Source: Neptuniibacter sp. CAU 1671 (GTDB taxonomy: Bacteria; Pseudomonadota; Gammaproteobacteria; Pseudomonadales; Balneatricaceae). Taken from it: 64,000 nucleotides of DNA. The stretch spans positions 308,600-372,599 of the forward strand of contig NZ_JARHUE010000004.1 of assembly GCF_029222905.1 (NCBI RefSeq). The letters are read 5' to 3'. The position numbers were made by a program, and so were the translations under genes. Shown here piece by piece: positions 40,862 to 49,899 of this stretch (the stretch's first letter is position 1; each line of letters starts with the position of its first letter). The notes beneath the pieces were generated by a model. That model was not told where the DNA came from. It made no database searches and saw only the letters and a list, made by a program, of their open reading frames with translations.

Positions 40862-42331
40862 TTACTTCCGGCTGAGCGCACCCAATATCCCGCGTATCAG
40901 TTGTTTGCCAACAGCGCTACCCAGTTGACGTGCCATTGACTTCAGGAACGCTTCGACAGGCGTTTGTCTGGCAGAGCTTCTCGAAGCTGCGCCCCGGTTT
41001 TTCGTGCTGGTTGTCTGGATCTCTTCATCGGCTTTGCGTCTGTTTTCAGACCTTTCCAGCAACACTTCGTATGCAGACCTTCTATCAATCATCTCACTAT
41101 ATTTTGCCGCCAACGGACAGGATGCTCTGTACATGCGCAGAAAATCTGCGTCAGCCGGACCCAGTTTTGAAGAGGGTGGACGAATCAATGTTTTCTGGAC
41201 AATACTTGGGCGCCCTTTCTTCTCCAGCGTTGAAACCAAAGCCTCCCCCACACCAAGGTCAGTAATAGCATCCTCAACCTTGAAGTCAGGATTTTCGCGA
41301 TACGTCTGTGCAGCAAGTTTGATCATCTTTCTCTGTTTTGCTGTAAATGAACGTAAAGCATGCTGAATCCTGTTCCCTAACTGGCTTAAGATCGCATCGG
41401 GAATATCAGCCGGATTCTGTGTAATAAAATAAATCCCCACAGCTTTCGAACGTATCAGGCGAACGACCTGTTCAATTTTTTGCACCAGTGACTTAGGTGC
41501 ATTTTCGAATAACAAATGGGCTTCATCGAAGAAAAAAACAAATTTAGGTTTATCGAGATCACCGGCTTCTGGCAGCTCTTCGAACAGTTCCGACAACAGC
41601 CACAACAGAAACGTCGCATACAGGCCTGGGGATTGCATCAGCTCGTCCGCCACCAGAAGGTTGATATAACCTCGACCGTCCTCATTGGTGCGGAGAAAAT
41701 CATTCAATTCAAGCGCGGTTTCGCCAAAGAACTTCTCACCACCTTCGTTTTCAAGCTGCAAAAGCCTGCGCTGGATGGCACCAATACTGGCCTTGCTGAC
41801 ATTGCCGTAGTCACTGGTCAGTTCACTCGTGTTCTCAGCCATGAACACCAAAAGCTTTTGCAAATCTTTAAGGTCCAGAAGCAGCAAACCCTCTTCATCT
41901 GCGACCCTGAATGCAATATTGAGCACACCTTCCTGGGTATCATTCAGATCCAGAATACGTGCAAGTAATAGAGGGCCAATCTCCGAAATTGTGGTCCGCA
42001 ACGGATTGCCCTGCTTGCCAAACAGATCCCAGAAGACAACCGGAAAAGCCTGCTTTTTGTACTCTTTCGAAAAACCGATATCCAACGCACGCTGAACCAA
42101 AAAGTCCTGCATATCTGAAGGTTGACACAAACCTGAGAGATCACCTTTGACATCAGCCATAAAAACCGGAACACCGGCATTGGAAAATCCTTCGGCTAAT
42201 CCCTGGAGGGTCACCGTCTTGCCTGTGCCGGTCGCACCGGCAATCAGACCGTGTCGATTTGCATATTCCAAATCCAGATATTCACGTTGTCTCGAGTCGC
42301 TGGTACGAGAACCGATATAGACACCCGTCAT
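40862..42331 (-). CDS. HerA-type ATPase, DUF853 (YjgR) family
   Basis: The product is about 489 residues, with ATP-binding GATGTGKTVT early in the protein and a Walker B-like FVFFFDEAHLLFE in the middle, typical of the HerA/FtsK superfamily. The family (DUF853, E. coli YjgR) is widespread and uncharacterised. The C-terminus is a long basic, low-complexity tail (RRKADEEIQTTSTKNRG onwards). ATG at 42331 follows GGAG; a GTG five codons upstream is an alternative. No NurA partner or mobile-element gene is adjacent. Confidence 0.87.
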   Translation of the reverse strand: MTGVYIGSRTSDSRQREYLDLEYANRHGLIAGATGTGKTVTLQGLAEGFSNAGVPVFMADVKGDLSGLCQPSDMQDFLVQRALDIGFSKEYKKQAFPVVFWDLFGKQGNPLRTTISEIGPLLLARILDLNDTQEGVLNIAFRVADEEGLLLLDLKDLQKLLVFMAENTSELTSDYGNVSKASIGAIQRRLLQLENEGGEKFFGETALELNDFLRTNEDGRGYINLLVADELMQSPGLYATFLLWLLSELFEELPEAGDLDKPKFVFFFDEAHLLFENAPKSLVQKIEQVVRLIRSKAVGIYFITQNPADIPDAILSQLGNRIQHALRSFTAKQRKMIKLAAQTYRENPDFKVEDAITDLGVGEALVSTLEKKGRPSIVQKTLIRPPSSKLGPADADFLRMYRASCPLAAKYSEMIDRRSAYEVLLERSENRRKADEEIQTTSTKNRGAASRSSARQTPVEAFLKSMARQLGSAVGKQLIRGILGALSRK

Positions 42332-42464
42332 AAGATCATGCTCCACGGTGGAATGCAGAAATTAGGTTTCTTATATATAACACCTCCTGTCTTGCTTGAC
42401 AGCTTAGGTGCGGTGCACAACGCTTAATGCGCATCTTTTCTCAACCTCAAAAAGGATCACTAAC

Positions 42465-42869
42465 ATGACTAAGCTGGCAGAAATCGAAGGCATTGGCGAA
42501 ACCTACGCCGGTAAGCTTGAAGCAATCGGAATTAACACTCAGGAACAGCTGCTCAGTGAGGGAAGCACCCCATCTGGCCGCAAAAAAATCACTGATGAAA
42601 GTGGTCTCAGTGATAAGCTGGTTCTGAAATGGATCAATCGTGCCGATCTGGCTCGGGTTAAAGGTATTGGCAGCGAATACGCCGATCTTCTTGAAGTGGC
42701 CGGTGTAGACACAGTGCCAGAACTTGCCCAACGCAACGCGAAAAATCTTTACGAGAAGCTTGTTGCCGTGAATGATGACAAAAATCTTGTCCGTAAACTC
42801 CCCAGTGAAACACAGGTCGAAAACTGGATTGCCGAGGCCAAAGACCTTCCCCGTGCGATTAACTATTGA
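42465..42869 (+). CDS. DUF4332 helix-hairpin-helix protein
   Basis: The 134-residue product starts at ATG 42465 behind AAGGA; further upstream codons in the frame are not family-like. It contains two helix-hairpin-helix repeats, LAEIEGIGETYAGKLEAIGI and, near residue 65, LARVKGIGSEYADLLEVAGV, the pattern of DUF4332 proteins. Such domains usually bind DNA non-specifically. Its regulation is unknown. It is divergent from the HerA gene and has no close neighbour downstream. Confidence 0.85.
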   Translation: MTKLAEIEGIGETYAGKLEAIGINTQEQLLSEGSTPSGRKKITDESGLSDKLVLKWINRADLARVKGIGSEYADLLEVAGVDTVPELAQRNAKNLYEKLVAVNDDKNLVRKLPSETQVENWIAEAKDLPRAINY

Positions 42870-43307
42870 ACAACGCTCTTCAGATAATAAGTGGTAACTC
42901 CAGCGCACCGGAGTTGCCATTTATTACCGATATTTTTTGCATCTCCCTTGCCGTTATTGCGCAAGACTAATTCTGGTGATCAGTCTCAGGAAGCAAGCTC
43001 TTCCGCGGAATCCAGTCGTTTTAATGAATGTGTGATGACTTGTAACAGTAGGGGCCTGAACAGCAGACTTAGATAAATAATCACCGGTGACACTGTCCAA
43101 CGAGATCATTCCTGCTCAGACAGCAGGCTTGCAGAGATGATCTGGCGAGGTATATTCAGTATTTTTAAACTCGAGTTCGCCCACGCCTCAGACAAAATCA
43201 TCTGTAACCGGTCGAATTTTAGACAATACAGATATAAACGGTGATGGTGCCCGTTTTTTCCGGCAACATTGCTCCAACATCGCATTCTCAAAAACAAGGA
43301 AATTATT
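42870..43307. other. 438-base non-coding gap
   Basis: The gap between the DUF4332 gene and a small lipoprotein contains a likely terminator (42892-42925) at the left and a short hairpin (CCTGCT/AGCAGG near 43115). The right end, rich in A/T, presumably holds the lipoprotein promoter. I see no coding sequence with a convincing start and no RNA gene. Confidence 0.5.
42892..42925 (+). terminator. Possible terminator of the DUF4332 gene
   Basis: A 10-bp stem with one G-T wobble (TGGTAACTCC with GGAGTTGCCA) and an eight-base loop is followed by an A/T-rich stretch, not a clean T run. Confidence 0.4.
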
Positions 43308-43478
43308 ATGCAAGGGTTCAAAACAATCTTCTTGGCTGGCTTTCTGGCAATGCTGCTTGCCGGCTGTTCTGCTGAAGTAGGCAGCCCTGAATGGTGCGCT
43401 GAGATGAAAGAAAAACCCAAGGGCGACTGGAGCGCAAATGAAGCTGCCGAATTCACCAAGTCCTGTATTTTTCAGTAA
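43308..43478 (+). CDS. Small DUF3012 lipoprotein
   Basis: ATG 43308, behind AAGGA, opens a 56-residue protein with a lipobox (MLLAGC, Cys near residue 20) and the DUF3012 core EVGSPEWCAEMKEKPKGDW, then ANEAAEFTKSCIF with two conserved cysteines. A start 13 codons upstream in the same frame is unlikely. The family is small and of unknown function, found in marine gammaproteobacteria. It converges on the DUF2333 gene. Confidence 0.88.
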   Translation: MQGFKTIFLAGFLAMLLAGCSAEVGSPEWCAEMKEKPKGDWSANEAAEFTKSCIFQ

Positions 43479-43522
43479 GTGAACTGGCAGGCACTGCGAT
43501 AACCACGGTGCCTGCCTCAATT

Positions 43523-44557
43523 CTAGCCTCTGGCCAGGAGTTCACGCAGATCAATAATGGAAGCGTTGGCGCGTGAAATATAATTCGCCATAACCAGTGA
43601 GTGGTTGGCAAACAGACCAAAACCTCCGCCATTCAGAATCATTGGGCTCCACACGGTTTCCTGCGTGGCTTCCAGCTCCCGGATGATCTGCTGCAAACTC
43701 ACGCGGGCATTTTTCTTCTCCAGCACAGCGGCAAAATCATGTTCTATGGCTTTCAGAATATGCAGTAACGCCCAGGCAGAACCCCGCGCCTCATAAAAGA
43801 CATCATCAATTTCAAGCCAGGGAGTTTTTACCTCCTGAAGCTGAGGGGTACCCGTGGATTGCGCCGCTTCAGGGTCACCGGCCAGGTCGGTATTCAAACG
43901 TTTCTGCCCCACACTGGCACTCAGGCGCTGAGAGAGGCTACCCAGCCGGGTCTGGACATCGGCCAGCCAGTTATTGAGATTATCTGCCCTGGCATAGAAC
44001 TGAGTCTGGCCCTCACTGACACTTGCCAGCCCCTGCTGGTATTTAGACAGCGCCTCCAGTCCTTCTCGGTACTGCGACTCTGAGGAGGGCAACCACCAGC
44101 TGTTGTTATCAAAGTGAAGCTGAGGTTCAGCCACAGTCAGCGCCGGGTTTTCAACTGACTGCGACTGGGATCGGCTGAAATCCTTACGCATGGCACGGGC
44201 CAAATCCCTTGACTGCACCAGCACCCCAAACTCCCAGTTGCTGATATTATCCAGCCATACCCCCGGCGGAAGACGGTCATTACTGATATAGCCACCGGGT
44301 TTATCCAGCAACGTACTGACAAGACGATGCAGGGTATATACAGTTGTATAGCCCGTGGTTGGTGCCAGCCCGGTGGTCGCGGCTTCCTCTTTAGCTGCCT
44401 GCACAGGCTCAAAAGCCGGAGGAGTTATGCTCCAGTAAACCCCCAGAGGCACAGAAACAGCAATCACCAGCAGCAACAGTGCCAACAACCCTCGCCCTAT
44501 TTTACCCGCTGGCATGTTGTCCCAGAGATCCAAAAACCAGTCTATTAACATTGCCAT
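43523..44557 (-). CDS. DUF2333 family membrane protein
   Basis: The 344-residue protein has an N-terminal membrane helix (about 21-42, IGRGLLALLLLVIAVSVPLGV) and a large periplasmic region, with the family segment KPGGYISNDRLPPGVWLDNISNWEFG and, near the C-terminus, YISRANASIIDLRELL. DUF2333 proteins are mainly found in Pseudomonas-like bacteria, function unknown. Two ATG codons (44557 and 44551) are possible starts. It is divergent from the GGDEF-EAL gene. Confidence 0.87.
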   Translation of the reverse strand: MAMLIDWFLDLWDNMPAGKIGRGLLALLLLVIAVSVPLGVYWSITPPAFEPVQAAKEEAATTGLAPTTGYTTVYTLHRLVSTLLDKPGGYISNDRLPPGVWLDNISNWEFGVLVQSRDLARAMRKDFSRSQSQSVENPALTVAEPQLHFDNNSWWLPSSESQYREGLEALSKYQQGLASVSEGQTQFYARADNLNNWLADVQTRLGSLSQRLSASVGQKRLNTDLAGDPEAAQSTGTPQLQEVKTPWLEIDDVFYEARGSAWALLHILKAIEHDFAAVLEKKNARVSLQQIIRELEATQETVWSPMILNGGGFGLFANHSLVMANYISRANASIIDLRELLARG

Positions 44558-44754
44558 CTATATCGCGTCTCCCTTCTTGGCTCTGTTATCATTCTACTCT
44601 GCTGAATGAAGTGCTGGCCACCCGGAAAAACATTGTGATTTAAGTGGTTAATTGCCCGACATAAGTCTAAATTTAACTACTAAGGCATTGGGTGCATCTG
44701 CACAATGAATTACAGTTACGCTTCTCAAAGTGATGGACCGCTCAGGAGATAAAG

Positions 44755-47406
44755 ATGCTAACTTCGTTAGCCAAAAGCTCAGTGCAACGCCTGTTGGGTA
44801 TAGCCCTACTCCTGCTGTCTTTGGCATTAGCCTGGGAGTTATACACTGGCTGGGGAGAGGTGCAGCGCACCAAGCTTGACCAGCTACGACAGCAAACCAC
44901 CCGCCTGATTGAACACAATCGCGCATACTTCACGGCAGAAACCCTCAAGGTACAACGAAAATTTCCGGTCTGGCTGTTGGACAAAAACAGTCCACGTGCC
45001 CAGCTAGCCGATACCGTTTCCAGCCTGACTGATCAGCCTTCATTGGCAGGCCTGATGGTATTGGACTCAGAGGGTTCGCTGCGCTACCAACAGGGTTTAA
45101 CCCCGCAGCAGCCAATCGACAGTCATTTTCGGCAGGCCATCCAGCTGATGCAAAGCACCAATTCGACCCAGCTTGCGCCTGCGATAAAAGTGGTTAACCG
45201 CAAACAGCAAACCGAGGCGGTTTTGCCCCTGCTGATCCCGCTGCTCAATGATGAAGAAAATCTCAAAGGTGTGGTGGTTGAGCTATTACAGATCAGCGGT
45301 GATGCCAGTTTTCTGACCGGCATTCCACTGGCGCCTGAAAGCCAGTTGTGGATGATCTCCAACTATGGCGAAGTGGTAATGGCTTACCCCGACACAGCAC
45401 TGTTAGGTGAGACGCTCAACCCTAACCTGTTGGAGAAAATCAAAGCCAACCACCTGTCAGTCAACGCCTATGATGCGGTTGTACTGCCCCTGGGTGGCAT
45501 CAAACAGCTTGTCAGCATCAATTACTTCTCTGAATACCAACTCTACACTCTATCCAGTATCCCGGCCTCTGTGTTGCAGGAAAGCTGGATCAACCGGATG
45601 AAGCCCATGATTTTCGCTTTTGTTGCGCTACTTGTGATTCTTTTTCTGGCCTACTTGCTGCTTTCAAAAAAACAACAAGACCTGGTCGCCCCTAGCAGCG
45701 GCTCCCGCAGCAAGGATTCTCTGTCAGACGCCATTGAGCAGACATCCCATGGGGTTGTCATCACCGACGGTCAGTGGGCGATTCGTTACGCAAACCGACA
45801 TTTCACCCTTGATGGTCAACAACATGACGCCAAAGCGCTGCGCAATAAGCCACTGACCGATTTTCCGCCCTTCTCCGGACTTTCTACTGAGCGCATGAGC
45901 ATCAGCGAACAACTGAAGCGCGAAGGGCACTGGAGTGGCGAACGTTTTACTGACCACAACGGCCACTGGTATCACATTTCGATCAGCAATATTGCTGGCA
46001 GCAAAGCATCGGAAGTAGGTTATATGTTCCTGCTGCAGGATGTGACGGCACGCAAGAAAACCGAACTGAAACTCAAAGCCCTGGCCCGCAATGAACCGCT
46101 GAGTGGTCTGCCCAACAGAAGTTGGGGTGAAGAGCAGTTAACCCGGTGTCTGAATGTTGCAGCGGATAGCAAAAAACCGGTTTATGTCTGCTATCTCGAC
46201 ATCGATAACTGGTGTACCTATAACGACGATCCCTCCCATCATCTGGGTGATGACCTGTTCAAAGAGATCGCCAAACGGCTGCGTTTTTTCACCGATAAAA
46301 CTGATCATGTCTACCACATGGGTGGCTATGGTTTCATGATCTACCAGACCGGCGAAGACCAGCCGCTGGAGTCTTTTGCAGAGCAACTGCTGGAACAGGT
46401 TACTGCTCCGCTAATGCTCGATAATAAACTGATCTCCATTACCGCTAATGCGGGTATCGCCAGTGCACCTCAGGATGGTAGAAATGTCGCAGAGCTGGTG
46501 CATGCAGCCACCGTTGCTCTTGCGGAGGCGAAACGCAAAGGACGTAACCGGTTTGTGCAATACTCCGCAGAGCTCGAAAAGCAACGTGAACGCAAGGCCA
46601 GAATTGCTGCAGAACTGCCTGCGGCACTAGAGAACAATGAATTCTATCTGGTCTATCAAACCAAGAACTTTATCAAATCCGGTAAGATGATGGGCTTTGA
46701 AGCCCTGTTGCGCTGGCACAGCCCTAAACTCGGTGATATCTCTGCACGCGAGTTTATACCCGTAGCTGAAGAGACTGGTCATGTTCACCAACTGGGCGAA
46801 TTTGCCATTACTCAGGCCACCAGCGCACTGGCAACCTTTCTTGAAGTCAGTAACCGTCCCATGCGCATGGCGGTTAACCTCTCGCTGGCACAGCTGCGAC
46901 ACGAAGGACTGATTGATCACATCAAGGCAACTCTGCTTGAGACTAAACTGAATCCTAAATATCTTGAACTTGAGCTGGGTGAACCCATCCTGTCAGATCA
47001 CCTGCATGAGCTGCTGCCCAAACTCCGCGAAATCCGTGAATTGGGCATTGCGTTGAGCCTGGATAACTTTGGTACTGGCAACAGCTCGCTCAGTTATCTC
47101 AGTAAACTGCCAATCAGCAGCCTGAAAATTGACATGACCTACATTCGGGACATCGTCAACAACCCGCACCACGCCGCTCTGACCCGCTCTATCATCTCGA
47201 TGGCCCATGCCCTCAAATTGAAAGTTGTGGCAGAAGGGATCGAAGGCCAGCAACAATTGATGCTGCTGCGTGAGTTTGAATGCGACATTGTGCAAGGTTA
47301 TCTATTCAGCAAACCGCTCACTCAGGAAGATATGGGCGACCTGATCGAGATCGAAAAACTACCGGAAGCGATCCATTTCGACCAAAACGTCGATAAACTC
47401 TACTGA
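44755..47406 (+). CDS. Membrane GGDEF-EAL protein with degenerate catalytic motifs
   Basis: The 883-residue protein has a membrane helix (about 10-28), a periplasmic sensor region (30-280), a second helix (283-304), a PAS-like region (about 325-430), GGDEF and EAL domains. The GGDEF signature is GGYGF (523-527), so cyclase activity is unlikely. The EAL motif (649-651), the VNLS Asn, the Glu of LEL, the Lys of LKID, AEGIE and the Gln of VQGY are kept. The metal-binding pair DD of DDFGTG is DN (770-771), so phosphodiesterase activity may be lost or weak. It may act as a c-di-GMP receptor. It lies next to DUF2333 and 4 kb from a PilZ gene. Confidence 0.92.
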   Translation: MLTSLAKSSVQRLLGIALLLLSLALAWELYTGWGEVQRTKLDQLRQQTTRLIEHNRAYFTAETLKVQRKFPVWLLDKNSPRAQLADTVSSLTDQPSLAGLMVLDSEGSLRYQQGLTPQQPIDSHFRQAIQLMQSTNSTQLAPAIKVVNRKQQTEAVLPLLIPLLNDEENLKGVVVELLQISGDASFLTGIPLAPESQLWMISNYGEVVMAYPDTALLGETLNPNLLEKIKANHLSVNAYDAVVLPLGGIKQLVSINYFSEYQLYTLSSIPASVLQESWINRMKPMIFAFVALLVILFLAYLLLSKKQQDLVAPSSGSRSKDSLSDAIEQTSHGVVITDGQWAIRYANRHFTLDGQQHDAKALRNKPLTDFPPFSGLSTERMSISEQLKREGHWSGERFTDHNGHWYHISISNIAGSKASEVGYMFLLQDVTARKKTELKLKALARNEPLSGLPNRSWGEEQLTRCLNVAADSKKPVYVCYLDIDNWCTYNDDPSHHLGDDLFKEIAKRLRFFTDKTDHVYHMGGYGFMIYQTGEDQPLESFAEQLLEQVTAPLMLDNKLISITANAGIASAPQDGRNVAELVHAATVALAEAKRKGRNRFVQYSAELEKQRERKARIAAELPAALENNEFYLVYQTKNFIKSGKMMGFEALLRWHSPKLGDISAREFIPVAEETGHVHQLGEFAITQATSALATFLEVSNRPMRMAVNLSLAQLRHEGLIDHIKATLLETKLNPKYLELELGEPILSDHLHELLPKLREIRELGIALSLDNFGTGNSSLSYLSKLPISSLKIDMTYIRDIVNNPHHAALTRSIISMAHALKLKVVAEGIEGQQQLMLLREFECDIVQGYLFSKPLTQEDMGDLIEIEKLPEAIHFDQNVDKLY

Positions 47407-47417
47407 TCCCCTGGCAT

Positions 47418-47448
47418 TTCACCGGCGAACTTCAGGTTCGCCGGTGAA
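47418..47448 (+). other. Strong hairpin without T run after the GGDEF-EAL gene
   Basis: A perfect 13-bp inverted repeat TTCACCGGCGAAC / GTTCGCCGGTGAA with a five-base loop lies 12 bases after the stop codon. The sequence after the stem (ACAAATGC) has no T run in either direction, so it may be an RNA-stabilising or Rho-linked element. Confidence 0.6.
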
Positions 47449-47549
47449 ACAAATGCATATTTTGCTGCGCTGCGTCATAATAAACCTATTCTCTTTCACC
47501 TAATATCGCTCCCCATAACGGCATCTGGGCCGAAGAGGCTTTATCAAAC

Positions 47550-48491
47550 ATGATCATCAAAGAGAAACCGCCCGTTCACGATCAGCTTGAGTTTTTTATT
47601 CGTCAGGCTGAAGCGGCACGCCCGATTCGTACCGCCGTGGTTCATCCGGTCGACGGCAACAGTCTGGTTGGCGCGATTGAAGCCGCTGAACACGGCCTGA
47701 TTGAGCCCATTCTGATCGGACCCAGCCATAAAATTCAGGCCGTGGCGCAGGAACATAATCTAGATATCAGCCGATACGAACTACTGAACACCGAACACAG
47801 CCATGCAGCAGCAGAACTGGCCTGTGATGTGGTTCGCAATGGCGATGCAGAAGCCATCATGAAAGGGCACCTCGGCACCTCCGAACTGCTCAGCGCGGTT
47901 GTCCATAAAACCCGCGGCATCCGCACCGAAAGACGCCTGAGTCATGTTTTCGTCTTTGATGTGCCCAACTATCACAAACCCCTGATCATTACCGATGCTG
48001 CCATCAACATCGTGCCTGATCTGATGTGCAAGCGGGATATCGTGCAAAATGCTGTCGACTTCTGCCGCTCGCTTGGTGTTGAACTGCCCAAGGTCGCCAT
48101 TCTGTCCGCGGTTGAGAAAGTGAAACCCAATCTGCAAAGTACATTGGATGCTGCCGCCCTCTGCAAAATGGCCGACCGTGGCCAGATCACCGGCGGACTT
48201 CTGGATGGTCCACTGGCTTTCGACAACGCCATCTCTAAAGAAGCCGCCGAAGATAAACACATTGTCTCTGAAGTATCCGGTGAGGCCGATATTCTGCTGG
48301 CACCGGATCTGGAAGCTGCCAACATGATCGCCAAACAGCTGATCTACCTGGCAAATGCGAAATCAGCTGGCATTGCTCTGGGAGCCAAAGTGCCGATTAT
48401 TCTGACCAGCCGCTCAGAAAAAACACTGGGTCGCCTCGCATCATGCGCGCTGGCTTCACATATGGTTCTGGATCAGCACGTCTCTGAATAA
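47550..48491 (+). CDS. pta: Phosphate acetyl/butyryltransferase (PTA_PTB family)
   Basis: The 313-residue protein is a single PTA_PTB domain, much shorter than the E. coli Pta (more than 700 residues) and lacking its N-terminal regulatory half. Visible family segments are VHPVDGNSLVGAIEAAEHG, GDAEAIMKGHLGTSELL and ITGGLLDGPLAFDNAIS. It is likely to interconvert acetyl-CoA (or butyryl-CoA) and acyl phosphate. It is directly followed by ackA, whose ATG shares one base with its TAA stop. Confidence 0.9.
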   Translation: MIIKEKPPVHDQLEFFIRQAEAARPIRTAVVHPVDGNSLVGAIEAAEHGLIEPILIGPSHKIQAVAQEHNLDISRYELLNTEHSHAAAELACDVVRNGDAEAIMKGHLGTSELLSAVVHKTRGIRTERRLSHVFVFDVPNYHKPLIITDAAINIVPDLMCKRDIVQNAVDFCRSLGVELPKVAILSAVEKVKPNLQSTLDAAALCKMADRGQITGGLLDGPLAFDNAISKEAAEDKHIVSEVSGEADILLAPDLEAANMIAKQLIYLANAKSAGIALGAKVPIILTSRSEKTLGRLASCALASHMVLDQHVSE

Positions 48492-49678
48492 TGAACGCAT
48501 CTATCCTCACCGTTAATGCGGGATCTTCCAGCCTGAAGTGCGCAGTTTATGGTACCAACGGAACTGAATTGACCCCGCTTTATCAGATCAAATTAGGTAA
48601 CCTGCTGGGCGAGGCTCCCCGTGGGGAACTCAAACACCTCACACAGGGCATAAAAGCGCCCTTCAGCACCGACTTTAATCAGGTTGAGCCGTCAGCACGT
48701 CATGAAGCTGCGCTGCGCCAGGTTCTGACATGGCTGGAACAACAGACCGATCTGCCACCGTTAATGGCGGTAGGACATCGCATAGTGCATGGCGGTGATC
48801 GCTTTACCCGGCCCGTGCGTTTAACCGCTGAGGTTCAGCAGCAACTGGAAAAGTTGATTCCACTGGCGCCGCTGCATCAACCGTTCAACCTCAAACTGGT
48901 TGAAGCCTGCACAGCAGTAGCACCACAACTGTTGCAGGTTGCCAGCTTTGACACCATGTTTCACGCCAGCATGCCTGAGCTGGAGCGCATGTACGCACTG
49001 CCCAAACACCTGCGCGATGCCGGTATTCAGCGTTACGGGTTTCATGGGTTGTCCTATGCTTTCATTCAACGTCAGCTGGAATCGCTGGGTAGCGGTAATC
49101 TGAATACAGTGATCTGCCATTTAGGTGCCGGCGCCAGTATGTGTGCTGTTAAACACGGACGATCCATCGCGTCATCCATGGGGTTTACCGCAGTTGAAGG
49201 TTTACCCATGGGCAGTCGCAGCGGACAGATCGACCCCGGGGTACTGCTTTACCTGCAACGTAATTTCAACATGGATGCGGATTCGCTTGAAAACCTGCTC
49301 TACAAAGAGAGTGGCTGGCTGGGTATATCAGGTATCAGCAGTGATATGCTGACCCTGCATCAGGCTGAATGCGCTGAAGCGGAGCAGGCAATTGATCTGT
49401 TCTGTTATCGTGCTGCACTTGAAATAGGCCGTCTCACCGCCGCCCTCGGCGGACTTGAGCAACTGGTCTTTACCGGCGGTGTGGGTGAAAACGATGCCGA
49501 TGTCCGCGCGCGTATTATCCACCGCTGTCAGTGGCTGGGTATAGCCCTGAATGAGCAGCAAAACACCGCTTCTGCGGCCATTATCAGCGCAACTAAATCC
49601 GCTCTCCCGGTAAGGGTCATTGCCACCAATGAAGAAGCGATGTTGGCGCAATATACGCTGGAGACCTTACAAGCATGA
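48491..49678 (+). CDS. ackA: Acetate/butyrate kinase family protein
   Basis: AckA makes ATP from acyl phosphate (or the reverse). The 395-residue product has the ASKHA start LTVNAGSSSLKCAVY, HRIVHGGDRF (catalytic region) and VFTGGVGENDADVR near the C-terminus. Its length is close to the usual 400. It is coupled to the preceding phosphotransacylase gene by one shared base and to the following small lipoprotein by four, so the three form one operon. Confidence 0.95.
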   Translation: MNASILTVNAGSSSLKCAVYGTNGTELTPLYQIKLGNLLGEAPRGELKHLTQGIKAPFSTDFNQVEPSARHEAALRQVLTWLEQQTDLPPLMAVGHRIVHGGDRFTRPVRLTAEVQQQLEKLIPLAPLHQPFNLKLVEACTAVAPQLLQVASFDTMFHASMPELERMYALPKHLRDAGIQRYGFHGLSYAFIQRQLESLGSGNLNTVICHLGAGASMCAVKHGRSIASSMGFTAVEGLPMGSRSGQIDPGVLLYLQRNFNMDADSLENLLYKESGWLGISGISSDMLTLHQAECAEAEQAIDLFCYRAALEIGRLTAALGGLEQLVFTGGVGENDADVRARIIHRCQWLGIALNEQQNTASAAIISATKSALPVRVIATNEEAMLAQYTLETLQA

Positions 49679-49890
49679 AACGTTCTTATGGTTCTGCCGT
49701 CCTGATGTTGCTGATCACAATCACTTTGACAGCCTGCTCTGACGACACCGATAAGGTCAGCCAGGAAAACAAAGGACATCTGTTGGAAAACCAGCAACAG
49801 GCCCTCGAAAAAGCAAAAACGGTTCAGGATACCCTGAACCGTGCTTATGACACCCAGCAGAATCAGCTCAACCAGGCGACAACCAACTGA
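49675..49890 (+). CDS. Small coiled-coil lipoprotein
   Basis: The 71-residue product has a lipobox-like LTACS near residue 21, then a Gln/Glu/Ala-rich amphipathic helix (LENQQQALEKAKTVQDTLNRA) of about 40 residues. No family is recognised. Its ATG overlaps the ackA stop codon, implying coupled expression, which would be odd for a chance ORF. It may be a small envelope protein. Confidence 0.65.
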   Translation: MKRSYGSAVLMLLITITLTACSDDTDKVSQENKGHLLENQQQALEKAKTVQDTLNRAYDTQQNQLNQATTN

Positions 49891-49899
49891 GACCAGTAC

